From: Talaromyces rugulosus
Taxonomy: Eukaryota; Ascomycota; Eurotiomycetes; Eurotiales; Trichocomaceae
Assembly: GCF_013368755.1 (NCBI RefSeq)
Contig: NC_049561.1
Coordinates: 6,758,001-6,822,000, forward strand
Direction: 5' to 3'
DNA length: 64,000 nucleotides
Positions 10,570 through 20,582 of the stretch are shown in pieces. Within the stretch, counting starts at the first letter, position 1, and every line of letters starts with the position of its first letter. Under the pieces are notes generated by a model. The model had not been told where the DNA came from. It ran no database searches and was given only the letters and a program-made list of their open reading frames with translations. The translations under genes were made by a program, and so were the position numbers.

Positions 10570-12636
10570 TCAAATCCTCGGAGCCCGACAGGCAACTTTC
10601 GCATCCGATGGAACCGTCTGCCACACTACTTGCGCGACTTCGCGGCCTACCTGTTCAATCATATCCATCGCCCAGATGACATCTAAATGCTCATACCCTT
10701 CAATGATCTTATGATGCACTAAATTTACATAAGGCTCACGCCCATTCTGCAATCTGCGCAACAGCTTCGCTCCATCAACCAGATCATCGGACCCGGCAAT
10801 CCAAAGTGCGAATGGCGGTGTTTTTGGTCCATACCAGGCATTGAGACTACGATTGCCACCAGTGTCGTCGGAACTGGAAAGACAGCCACTTTCATAAGCA
10901 CGGTCTTCTTCCTCCTCGCGCAAGACTTGTTCTTTAGTGGCCAAGATGCATTTTTGTACTGCGAACCCATCGCAGCCGAGCCACCACCGCATGCTTTCGG
11001 CACTGACATAGACGGGTGCGAATTGGAACATACGGTTACGGAGATCACGGTCCCAGCGTGCATCTGTCCATTCGAAGAGAAAGGCAAAAATCCGATAGCT
11101 CAAAACACCATAAATCCGCGGTGGAATAATTTTGCGCATGGTCATCATGAGCGGGATAAAGGCATGAATGCCGAAGATAAGTCGAAAAACAGCTGGAGAA
11201 ATCTGCCTCACGAAGCGAAAGTACATCTTCTTAATCAATGGTCCCGCATAAGCAGCTGGGGCAAGACCACAAAACACAGATATGCGCTCACCCAGCTCTG
11301 GTCGTTGGTCTTGTGCGAGCGCAACCATTGCCTCGGTGGTACCTTGGCTGTGGCAGATCAGGCCTAGGGTCTCAAATCCAGTTTCATAAAGAATTCGTGA
11401 CACAAAAGCTGGGAGGTCTAGTGTACCCATGTGTCGAATGTTCCAGCACCACATTCGCGGGTCATTGTACGTAAGAGCATTGTGCTTCGGTCTGAACCCG
11501 CATCTGTTGTTTCCCAACCAGACATCATAGCCAGCCTTGCACAAATAAAATGCCAGACTATCGTCATCATTGGTGCAATAAGCGCCTGCGCTTTGAAGCA
11601 ACCCATGAATGAGTAAAACAGGATAGCGACGATTTGACGTAGAATGATCCTTTGTCTTTCGGTCGTAGAATACATCAGGTTCTCGATGGTCTCGCTCGGC
11701 TTCAGATAGAGGCGAATATTCATGCGGGTTATAAATGTGCCAGAGTTCAAGGATGAATCCGTCTTCAGTCTGGACATGGAACATCTCACAGTCTAGTCCA
11801 ACCCTTCTCGCGTAGTAGCCAATATCACAAACGATCGGATCGTCTCCTCCTTCCAAAGGTGGAAATTCCGTGTCCTGAATGTTGCCCTCAATATCCTCGT
11901 CGTATTCTACTTCTGAGGCAGCTGTTTCTCTCTTATCATTCAACTTCCATTGCGCGCGTTTCCATCTAATTGCCATCTTCCGCCTTGCCTTCTTTCTTGC
12001 TATTTCTTCTTTGTAAAATGGTCGGCGTTTAGTCAAATTAATACCGCATACCCGTAGCCAAATTTTCCTAACGCCGATACCAATTCCGCTTAAACACGAG
12101 CCCACCACAATAATGCCAAGAAACGATAGCGAGAGGCAGAACGAGATGGCACGGAAAGTCTGGCATTGAAAAGTGCGCAGTAACGACGGAGGTCCATATA
12201 GCGGCAACGGAGGGAATAAAGGATGCGTATATGCAGGAGGGTTCACAGTATTGAGAGGGCCAGTCTGCCTTTGCCTGTATTTATGCAACGGAACCGACTC
12301 CGGCTGTCTTTCCACTGGAATTTCCTGCTGCCGAGACTGTCGTGATTCGGAGTGTTCTAGATCGTCGTGGGGATCCCCTGAAATGGCTTCATCTCTAAGC
12401 CAATTCAGCCTCTCGGCTTCCTCTGACGGAACTGCAGGCAGGCGTTCTCCACGTTCTGTCTCGATAACCGCATCGTGCGGGGTGACGAAGCGTGCGGCAA
12501 TTGCTCCATTTTCTTGTTTGTCCCTGTGTCCCTGTGTAGCAAGTGCAAGCCTCTGAGACTGTTCGGCGAATTCTATAGCAACAGAAGGCCGCATTCGGCC
12601 TGAGAAAGGTGCATTTTGCTTCGATCCTGAGGACAT
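10570..12636 (-). CDS. Membrane-anchored AB-hydrolase lipase, steryl ester/triacylglycerol type (Tgl1/Yeh-like)
   Basis: Intronless 688-aa frame, ATG at 12636, TGA at 10570-10572. A long polar N-terminus (1-150) is followed by one membrane segment (about 160-187) and a basic linker, then the alpha/beta-hydrolase. The oxyanion segment LLIHGLLQSA (~341-350), nucleophile elbow CHSQGT (Ser430), acid in GSDDLVD (Asp617 or Asp618) and GYEHLD (His650) complete the Ser-Asp-His triad. The order and the GNNRCGFRPKHN segment match yeast Tgl1/Yeh1/Yeh2, which hydrolyse sterol esters at lipid droplets or the plasma membrane. Length is somewhat above the yeast proteins because of the N-terminal extension. 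A CCAAT box at 12889-12893 lies upstream. Specificity between steryl ester and acylglycerol cannot be read from sequence. Confidence 0.85.
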   Translation of the reverse strand: MSSGSKQNAPFSGRMRPSVAIEFAEQSQRLALATQGHRDKQENGAIAARFVTPHDAVIETERGERLPAVPSEEAERLNWLRDEAISGDPHDDLEHSESRQSRQQEIPVERQPESVPLHKYRQRQTGPLNTVNPPAYTHPLFPPLPLYGPPSLLRTFQCQTFRAISFCLSLSFLGIIVVGSCLSGIGIGVRKIWLRVCGINLTKRRPFYKEEIARKKARRKMAIRWKRAQWKLNDKRETAASEVEYDEDIEGNIQDTEFPPLEGGDDPIVCDIGYYARRVGLDCEMFHVQTEDGFILELWHIYNPHEYSPLSEAERDHREPDVFYDRKTKDHSTSNRRYPVLLIHGLLQSAGAYCTNDDDSLAFYLCKAGYDVWLGNNRCGFRPKHNALTYNDPRMWCWNIRHMGTLDLPAFVSRILYETGFETLGLICHSQGTTEAMVALAQDQRPELGERISVFCGLAPAAYAGPLIKKMYFRFVRQISPAVFRLIFGIHAFIPLMMTMRKIIPPRIYGVLSYRIFAFLFEWTDARWDRDLRNRMFQFAPVYVSAESMRWWLGCDGFAVQKCILATKEQVLREEEEDRAYESGCLSSSDDTGGNRSLNAWYGPKTPPFALWIAGSDDLVDGAKLLRRLQNGREPYVNLVHHKIIEGYEHLDVIWAMDMIEQVGREVAQVVWQTVPSDAKVACRAPRI

Positions 12637-13033
12637 GGCTTAACGCTAGAAAAACGGATGAACTATGACGCCATTCCTGGATAATCGCCAAAAAAAAAAA
12701 AAAACGTGATTGAGGAGAACGCCACGCGGCAAATGAGAGACCGAGAAATATAAATTAGACGGCCTGTACGAGAAAAAGACCGACGGTGTTGAGAATAGAG
12801 AAGCATGTGAAGCCCTTTAATCTTATTGACTGTGCACGTGATCCCCGCTGACGTATTTAGGCGGAGATTAGCCGCATGGCCATTGTGGCCAATCAGAGAA
12901 TAGGAGACCCACTCTGCGTGCCCTACATTTTAGTAGTTCCGGACACTTTACTGGCCAGAAATGGACTCGGTTTAGTATTGATTTATCGACCAAGAGCAAA
13001 TAAATTCATCCTTTCGTTCCTCTCTCCACTAAT
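12637..13033. promoter_or_regulatory. Lipase promoter region with CCAAT and TGACGT motifs
   Basis: This 397-bp gap is upstream of the lipase and downstream of the alpha-galactosidase stop. It contains a 14-A run just before the lipase ATG (12690s), a CCAAT motif at 12889-12893 and a TGACGT half-site near 12849. Motif function is inferred only from resemblance. Confidence 0.4.
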
Positions 13034-14560
13034 CTATGATGTTGCCTTCAGATAGTACAGCACGCTCTCTCCCGGCCCTAGGTTTGATGCCAGAAATGAA
13101 GTGGCGACGCCTATGTCACTATGGTCTGGACCTCCAGCTCCTCCTCCTCCCAGGACTCGACGCACATTCCACCCCGCAGCCCCGTTAGGTTGACCATCTG
13201 CGATGCCTAAGAGTGACAGGGTGACGTTAACCAGCTGAGTTCCATCAGAGCTTGACCCGAAGCCGCCGCTGCCCTGGTCTGGACCGTAGTTCGCCAGGAC
13301 GACTACGACATTCTCATTATTCGAGTCCGGGCCTGCAATCCATGCTTGAAGCTGTTCAGATGCCTGTGCTCCCGGGGTATCTGCTCCTAGTGGGTTCTTT
13401 GGCTGCATTGGGTACTGGGTGGTGAAGTCCGCGATGGACATCAATTCCGAGTCGTATAGGAGTTCCTGACCCAGCGTATCAATCTGGCTCAAGTTAGATC
13501 CGGTAATGAGATTTGCACCAGCTCCAACCCAGTGAATGGCAACGGTATAACGTTCAACATCAGCGAGACCTCCGAGATCCTGACCGTTACCAGTGTACAT
13601 ATTGTCCATGTCCGGGCGGACCATGATGGGGATTCCCTGTCTGGTTGAATCTTCGACTTGTTGGTTGATGTAAATTCGGTAGTTCTCAATTGCGCGCTGC
13701 ACTGTGCCAAAGGATACAAGAGTCGACTGTCCGGAGTTGTTAATGTCTTGGTCCAGTCGCAATCCGTCGGCGCTGCCCCGCCAAATATACCAGTCTGTCG
13801 CAGAGTTGCGATCAAGGGCCCACGACAGATCCAGTCGAATCTGTGCACCTGATTTTTGAATGGCGTTGTGGTAGGCAATGGCTACTAGAGAGTTGTTGGC
13901 TGGTAGATCCTCGCCTGGGTCAGGACTACCAGGAGTCATGTAATCGAGTTTGATATAATCGATTCCCCTGTTTGAATAATTATGTTAACTTCACACTAGA
14001 GTAACAGTGATGATAACTTACATCTCCGCAAAATTATTAATAACCGAATCGTGCCACTGTTGGACACCGTCCTTGCTAAAATCAAACGTCTGTCGCAAAT
14101 TATAGCTCGGCTGAGAGTTATCAAATAGCGAACCGAGCTGAATATCCGTTCCTTGGACAGTGACATCCGCGTCGCCAGATAACGCCCCCGGTAGAATATA
14201 AACTCCCAATTGGATGCCATTTGAATGCAACTCATCTGCGAGTGCAGTAAGATTGGGGAATGTAGAAGTGTCTGGAACGAGACGCCCATAAGGATCACCT
14301 CCATTGCCGGACCATCCGGAATCGATACTGCACAGAGTGTACCCGGCGGAGACATTTAGATTCTGGCATTGTGCCTGGATGCTGTCCTGAGTCGGTGCGA
14401 ATCCGCCGTCAAGTGCCTGTAGGCCGAAACTATTCCATCCTCGTGGTGGCGCAGTGAATCCATTCGCACTCGTTCCATAGTAAGGAATGTACAATGAAGT
14501 ATCCTGAGCCTGTGCTGCCGTTGATGCTGCCAGTAACAGTGATATACTTTTATAGGCCAT
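13034..14560 (-). CDS. GH27-type secreted alpha-galactosidase
   Basis: Two exons, 14560-14022 and 13967-13034, with a 54-nt intron (GTAAGT...ACAG, phase 2), giving 490 aa. I chose the ATG at 14560 because a clean signal peptide follows (MAYKSISLLLAASTAAQA). The N-terminal motif PPRGWNSFG is the clan GH-D/GH27 signature. The nucleophile Asp188 lies in GIDYIKLDYM, whose codons span the intron, and the acid/base Asp lies in RLDQDI (~252-254). The C-terminal beta-domain (LVNVTLSLLGI and following) is present. The enzyme releases alpha-linked galactose from raffinose-type sugars or galactomannan; close GH27 relatives can act on other alpha-linked sugars. Together with the hydrolase at 7.2 kb it suggests a plant-sugar degrading patch. 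Confidence 0.88.
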
Positions 14561-15393
14561 CTCGGTCGAGTGATGTGTGATATGCCACGAGTTTATATTG
14601 AACCAATTTTGTCTGTCGAACAATCGAGAAGGGAAAAGGGCTTAGTTTTAAGTCCAGTCGTGCCAATAAATAACATTTGAAGCTACTCCATAAAGGTTAA
14701 TTGGTGTCTCGTGGGGTCTAAAACAGAATTAGCAATCGATGCAGATCGTCCGAGAGCGTAGACATTTACGTAAATATTTCCTAGTCAACAGACTCGCAAT
14801 TTCAACAATTTCTCTCTCGTAGTTCCGTGTCTATATAATGGCACATTATTTAAATTATCACAATCTTTGGGTTCTATTGTGTAAATTGCAATTAATACTA
14901 CATCATGTATAAAGTGGGCAATGAGCATACGTATCTAGACCTTGAGGCTAACACGAGCTAGTTGCTGTGGGGGCAAAGCTTGTCTCGATTGCGTTAATGG
15001 TCTCGATATTGACATCTGGAACCTCTAAATAATAGTACCAATTCATAATTTACTGCATCAAGCTTGTCAGATTATTATGTTTTTCTACTACATGTAAATG
15101 TTATATCGAACTGGGTGAGCTCTCATTCAGCTCTAGTTCTACCCCAAAAGCTTCGGATTATTTCCAAAGCGAACATCCGTAGCTGTGCTCGAAGTAATAT
15201 CGCTTTGAAAGAAATAGCGAGTGGTATTTTTTTCACCTCAATTTAGTCTATATCCAAGCATCAACAATCAACAATACACAGAGCATCAAATGTCTCCCCT
15301 CCTTGCTAAACGACAGACAAGAAAAACATTTAAAAAACATAAAAGGGCTCGTCATTCAATGACACGAAATTTCCTGATTAGCTGGATGGATTT
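14561..15393. other. Intergenic, no gene seen
   Basis: Upstream side of the alpha-galactosidase and downstream side of the P450. AT-rich, with only short ORFs that lack family resemblance. The ORF at 15221-15787 (plus strand) is an antisense shadow of the P450 3' exons. Confidence 0.5.
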
Positions 15394-17206
15394 TCAAGAC
15401 TGCTCGCGTCGGGAAACTGTCAGGTGCATCTCTGACTGCATGAAAACACCAGCGCACCATGAATTCCACGGTTTCGCAGGGTTCACAATGGAAAGATCAA
15501 ATCGCCGGAGAAGCTGCTCGTCTATCAGTTCCGGCTCGATTCCAGCAAAAAAAAAAAAAAAAAAAGAAAAGAAAAGGGAAACGCACCTCGACAAAAATCT
15601 TGTTCAGTTCCATCTGAGCAACATCCCGCCCGAGGCATTTAAATCGGCCATAGGCAAAGACTACTTCCAAATTATGTTTCATTTCTTCAAGCGATCAGGA
15701 GAGCTGTCAAGCCATCGCTCCGGGCGGAAAATGTCTGCATCGTTGCCCCATAGTTGTTTCGATCGAAAGATTCCGAATGCGCAGTAGCCAATGTTTGTGC
15801 CTCCCGGGATGAATTGTCCGTCAATAGTGTCGCCTTCGGGGGGAACTTCCTTCGACATAAGGCCTACAACTGGCGGCCAGATGCGAAGGCCTTCTTTAAT
15901 GATGGCTTGGAGATATGGTAGATTCCTCGCCTCAGAATCACGAATAGGTGATGAGACTTTGGCGGCTGTGTATTCGGCACGAAACTTTTCCAGTATCCTT
16001 GGTGTGGTGATCAAGTAGAGTAGAGTGACTCGAATGGCTGTGGCGGTGGTATCAGATCCGGCAATTCTGGGGTTTGATCAAGTGACTGGTAATGTTTAAC
16101 GTGGGGGAAAGGCGGTTTACATCTGAAGGATACCTTCTGAGATAGCCTCGGATTGTGTGAGACCATGTCTAATGAAAGAATCGAGCATGTCTCGGCCGTG
16201 CTTTGGATCTAGTTTAAACCGTGCGTCAACAACTTCTTTTGTGATACTATATGGATACCATTAGCGTTTTGAAAATATGCCGGGGGACAGTGATGCCTTT
16301 ACCCCATGATCTTGCCAAATCCGATAGGATCCTTGTCTGAGGGCAAGAGTGCTTTGAATACCCTCCATTCGACAGTGACATGAGCCAAGGTAAGATGGCA
16401 ATGACCATAAAAGCAGGCATAGCCTTTTCGGTTAGTTTGATGTAGTCATACAAATCGGTGTCTGCGTCTAGATATACAAACGGCTTTCCGTGAGCTATAG
16501 CTGAGATGACATCCAAAGTGAAATATTGGGCCGTGCCTCCGAAATCAAGGGGCTTATATTGGAAGTCCTCGCGGATGTATCTCTCAAGAAGTCGAATGAG
16601 TGACTCGACGGTCTCGTCGACCCGCTCTTCAAGTCTGTCAACTTCGCTCCCGGAATACTGTGAGAGGTCAGTGTTGAGCAATTATTGTTCTGTAGGAATA
16701 TGAGTGGCTTACGCCGGCAGCCATTTTGGACCTCAGGTCACTATGTTTTCCTTCATCCTTTTGCGACTCGACAGTATCCTTCGGGGGCTCAAAGCGCATT
16801 CCAGTGTACCATTCTGAGCGTCGGTACCTAGAACGTACGCCTAGCATCCTGCGCATGACATCCGGGTCACTTGTGAGCAGGTGGTAAGGGCCAATTCGTG
16901 CAAGGCGGCCTGTGCAAGTTATTGGCGGTTGGAATAGAAAGACGTGCATGAATTGGTGCCAATTTTTCATGAGCTGGAAATACCATACTTTTCACAGACA
17001 TCACTAAAATCTTGATGAAAGTTGCCAGCAAGAGTGCGCCAAATTAACCAAGACTTGGATACACTAGCCAGCCATGGCCCTTTGATATGACGCAGGCGAT
17101 ACCAATTATAGAAAGTGCTTCCGACAATGTAGGAGAAAAGCACACTGAAGAAGATAGAAAACGCTGCATCCCCTCGCAGTAACTCCAATGCGTTAGAAAG
17201 AGTCAT
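15394..17206 (-). pseudogene. Cytochrome P450 with two apparent 1-nt frameshifts
   Basis: Exons by splice signal and homology: 17206-16984, 16909-16713, 16657-16303, 16246-16121, 16066-15587 and 15513-15394, with introns of 74, 55, 56, 54 and 73 nt, all phase-consistent. The N-terminal helix, I-helix AGSDTTATA, ExxR helix (KEGLRIWPP), PERW region and heme loop FAYGRFKCLG are all present, so it is a full-length microsomal P450 (~500 aa). Two breaks are visible. Near 16376 the frame ending PWLMSL must shift to reach VFKALLPSDKD. Near 15684 the frame ends in a stop after DRLKK, while EMKHNLEVVFAYG continues in the next frame. Each equals one missing base. Either a recent pseudogene or assembly indels. 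A ~19-T run sits in the last intron. Substrate unknown. Confidence 0.8.
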
Positions 17207-17778
17207 TGTTTCTGTATAATAACTGATTTTGCTGCAGGGGTGTGTACGGTTTTCTGTTGAAGTTGGGTCCTCGTCGTCGAGACATTGGGAGTGATGCTGC
17301 ATGTGCACGCCTCAGCCGCACCGGGCTTGGCAGAACCATGGTATGATGGACCATTTTCTACAGCGAGCGGACGTTAACTAGCGGCGCAGAAGATCGGCGA
17401 ACAAAGGGTGCCTTCTCCGCAAGATTCTCCGGATACGGGTGAGGGTTTCCGGATGAGAATCCGATAAACCCTGTTGGGGTCGGCCAATCATCCTCAGTTC
17501 TCATAGTAAATGGAGACCATACAGGATCAGGTAAATCTCCTAGCACAACATGCATGTTGGATAAGCGAGGGTTTAGTAGTAACACGAGCCTAGGAGGGTT
17601 CCGACTGGCCGAAAACGGCTTGCACGACGCGCCTTGCAGCTAGCGGGGCCGGCCAGTCGGAATTTGAGTTGATTTATCTTGTCTAAATGTAGATGCAGGG
17701 TGGAGCGTTGGTAGTGGGCACAAGGATCGACGAGCGTTGCAGAATTTCAAGCGTAGCAGGTGTTTGTAGAACATTGTA
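17207..17778. other. P450 upstream region, no gene seen
   Basis: Holds the presumed P450 promoter. The open frame reaches up to 17308 with additional in-frame ATGs, but the hydrophobic N-terminus starts after 17206, so I took that ATG. No other coding signal. Confidence 0.4.
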
Positions 17779-18076
17779 CGGAGGTGCGCGTCAAAAATGT
17801 TGTCAGTGGAGACATCATTAGTGTATACACTAAATATTAATTTCTTTTTCAAATACATGAAATTACATGCTGTTTCTGTAGTAACTATATGTATATCATA
17901 GCTATCCAATAAACTATCTAATAGCCTAGTTTCTATACTTAATTTAGATATTTTAATGGGTCTTTATTTACTAGTAAATTGACTAGACATATTCATACTA
18001 AGCTAAAATATTAATTTACACACTAGGGCTCTCTAGCAGGTGTCTCCACTGGCAAAACTTTTGACGCGCACCTCCG
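17779..18076. mobile_element. 298-bp MITE with ~36-bp terminal inverted repeats and TA target duplication
   Basis: The left end reads CGGAGGTGCGCGTCAAAA at 17779 and the reverse complement of the right end (to 18076) begins with the same 18 bases. Pairing continues through CAGTGGAGAC with only a few mismatches, about 36 bp in all. Both ends are flanked by TA (17777-17778 and 18077-18078), as expected for Tc1/mariner (pogo/Fot1-like) transposition. The interior is AT-rich and non-coding, so this is a non-autonomous element. It lies between the broken P450 and the methyltransferase promoter. Confidence 0.85.
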
Positions 18077-18615
18077 TACAGAGTGCATGTTGTTTAGCTA
18101 TAGATAAACTTTGTTAGTGATGGATGGATAAGGCAGGCGGGACCCGGCAGCGGGCCGCGATTTGGGGCTGCCGGCCCGCGACCCGCGGTGGCCGGCGCTC
18201 TTTCCTCACTCCACCCTTGAATCCTTACGACGGATTAGCATGCCTGTTCTTCCTTGTAACAACCCCTACTAGTAATGGCTGATCCCACAACATACGATTA
18301 ACTAGAGGGTAGAGAAGTCCGCCAAATTCGCCTTTGTTGGCCTTATCACTTTGCTACCCGACCGAGCCTGGTGTGTCATTGGTTGATACAGGGCAGTGTG
18401 ATAGTGATACTGCCGCGGTCGTTATTCCTTCTAGTCGACTTGCCGTCGTGTCTTCATTCTCTTCATCCTGCCCAGCTCTCATCAGTAATATCGCCAGAGG
18501 CAATACTATGTATGCCTTTGTCGACAGTACGGACTATTGAAGCGTCGCTGCCCTGACCTAGCATCTATCCGACTCGTGCCAGTTTGGGTGGCCACCGTCT
18601 TGCGAGGGAATCACC
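18077..18615 (+). promoter_or_regulatory. Upstream region of the LaeA-like gene
   Basis: This 540-bp stretch starts at the MITE boundary. It contains a very GC-rich island (18140-18195) with the inverted repeat GCGGGCCG (18150-18157) / CGGCCCGC (18172-18179), unlike the AT-rich flanks. No ORF of note other than short ones at 18334-18556 without recognisable motifs. Confidence 0.4.
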
Positions 18616-20285
18616 ATGAGCGCACAGTCCGTGAAAGCAGTTCAACCCACCTCCGAGGGTGAGACCTCCAAATCCCAATCGGCCGTGGGCAGCCGCGCCA
18701 GCCCGGACGCATCGCCATCACAGCCCGATCAAACAGGGACGGACCAACACCGCCCGAACGTCTATGGGACAATTGAACCTGAAGTGTGTTCCGGTTTTAT
18801 TTTACATCAGCTTGGTCTTGGACAATTGAAACTGGAGATTAACCGGACTCGGTTGAACGATCTAGGCACCGGAAGATGTGGGAGACGCAGATTCGGCGCT
18901 TGACCCTGGGGATTGGGCAAGTTCGACAATGTCGCTGCGGTCCAGTTTGATGATGCCACATCGGGAGAACGGAAGGCTTTACCATGGATTCAATGACGGC
19001 AGTAAGTAGAACATGGAACAGTTTGACGGAACAGACGTGTTTCTAACTATCTTAGACTATGTCTTGCCAGCCGATGAGGTGAGTGTCGTATTGTCTCATG
19101 TCGAATCGAGCCATCGCTAAGATCGAGATAGGAAGAGAACGAGCGGCTAGGTAATTGGATTACTTTTTTTTTCATAGGGCGTTTGACGACACTGACAAGG
19201 AAAAGACTTGCAGCACCATATCTTCTTACTCACTTTCGACGGACACTTATACAATTCGCCAGTGGACAAACACAAGACGATGCACAATGTGTTGGACGTT
19301 GGAGCGGGCACTGGTATCTGGGCCGTTGATTTTGGTAAACATTCTGGTCGACATCGATATCGAAGTATTTTTCAGCTGACTAGCAAGATGAACAGCTGAT
19401 GCCCATCCCGAGTCTACTGTGCTAGGGGTAGACTTAGGAGCGAATCAACCGTGTTTGTAGGTTTACAAAGTAGTGCAGTTCCGGTGTGCCTACCTACTCA
19501 CTGTCGTGATTGTTCAAGAGTACCGCCGAATCTATCGTTTCTCATCGACGATATAGAAGAACAATGGATGTTTTCCCAGAACTTCGACTTTATACACAGT
19601 CGGATGATGACGGGGTCCATTGCCAACTGGCCCAAGTTTTTCGATCAAGCTTTTGCGTATGTCTGTTTCCTTTACGTGAGATAAATCTGAAAAGTATCAA
19701 GCAAACTGAGACCGGCTTCGTCGTTTAGCAACCTGACATCCGGTGGATACATGGAATTAGTTGACATATCCCCCCCCGGACGCTCCGACGACAACTCTTT
19801 CCCCGAAGACTCGGCGTTGAAGAAATGGAGCGAAGTCATAATGCTTTCGGCTAAGAACCTGGGCAGATATGCCAATAGCGCTTCATTTTATAAACAGCAG
19901 ATGATCGATGCGGGGTTCGTCGATGTGGTTGAAACGCAATACCCGTGGCCAACGAATCACTGGCCCAGAGACCAGAAACTGAAAGAATTGGGTGTGTACT
20001 GTTTCTTTCTGTCTATCTCCACAAGCTAAAACTTGATATAGGTCGCTGGGTGCTTCAAAACATCGGCTATTCACTGTCTGGCATAAGCATGGCCCTCCTC
20101 ACTCGGGGTCTTCATTGGACAGCAGAAGAAGTCGAGGTGTTTCTGGTGGATGTGCGGAACGAGTTTAAAGATCCCAAAATACACTGTTATTTTCCTATGT
20201 AAGTCGTCTTTGAATCGCTAATTGGACTCTAGTTAACAAGTCTAGATATGTGGTATGGGGTCGCAGGCCAGAGTCATCTGCTTGA
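18616..20285 (+). CDS. LaeA-like SAM-dependent methyltransferase (10 exons)
   Basis: Exons 18616-18783, 18866-19001, 19056-19078, 19132-19150, 19206-19334, 19396-19456, 19519-19656, 19729-19991, 20042-20198 and 20246-20285 join in frame to 377 aa; introns are 47-82 nt and two exons are only 23 and 19 nt. After a Ser/Pro-rich N-terminus comes RLYHGFNDGNYVLPADE, then the SAM-binding motif I VLDVGAGTGIWA, the acidic post-motif LGVDLGANQP, and FDFIHSRMMTGS..NWPKFF and NLTSGGYMELVD, the order found in LaeA-like (TAM-type) methyltransferases. It ends YVVWGRRPESSA. LaeA itself is a nuclear global regulator of secondary metabolism; most paralogues, and probably this one, have unknown substrates. No biosynthetic core gene lies next to it. 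Confidence 0.87.
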
Positions 20286-20582
20286 AGGATGTGTATAAGG
20301 ATTCAATGATGTTGCGGTCATAGTATGTGTCTCCTATACAGCGATCTTCAATGTCTAATTTTGGTGCGTTTATGTGTATTGGTTCTGAAACAGCGATATA
20401 TCCATTTATTGAGTATATATGAACAACGCGCGGAGTTGGAGAGTTGTCATATTTCATTTACATGTATTCATGACTCAAATTTCATAATTAATTGAACAGG
20501 CAGTTATATTTCTATAATCAACACATATTTTTTTTACCTTTTTATTCACCACCATCATTGAGTGCTGGCTGGATACCTTAGA

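Noticed and set aside
16330..16380. Tiny intron (GTCACT...CTCAG, ~44 nt) to explain the first P450 frame break
   Set aside because: The donor is very poor and the intron would remove the conserved FKALLP residues that read well in the next frame.
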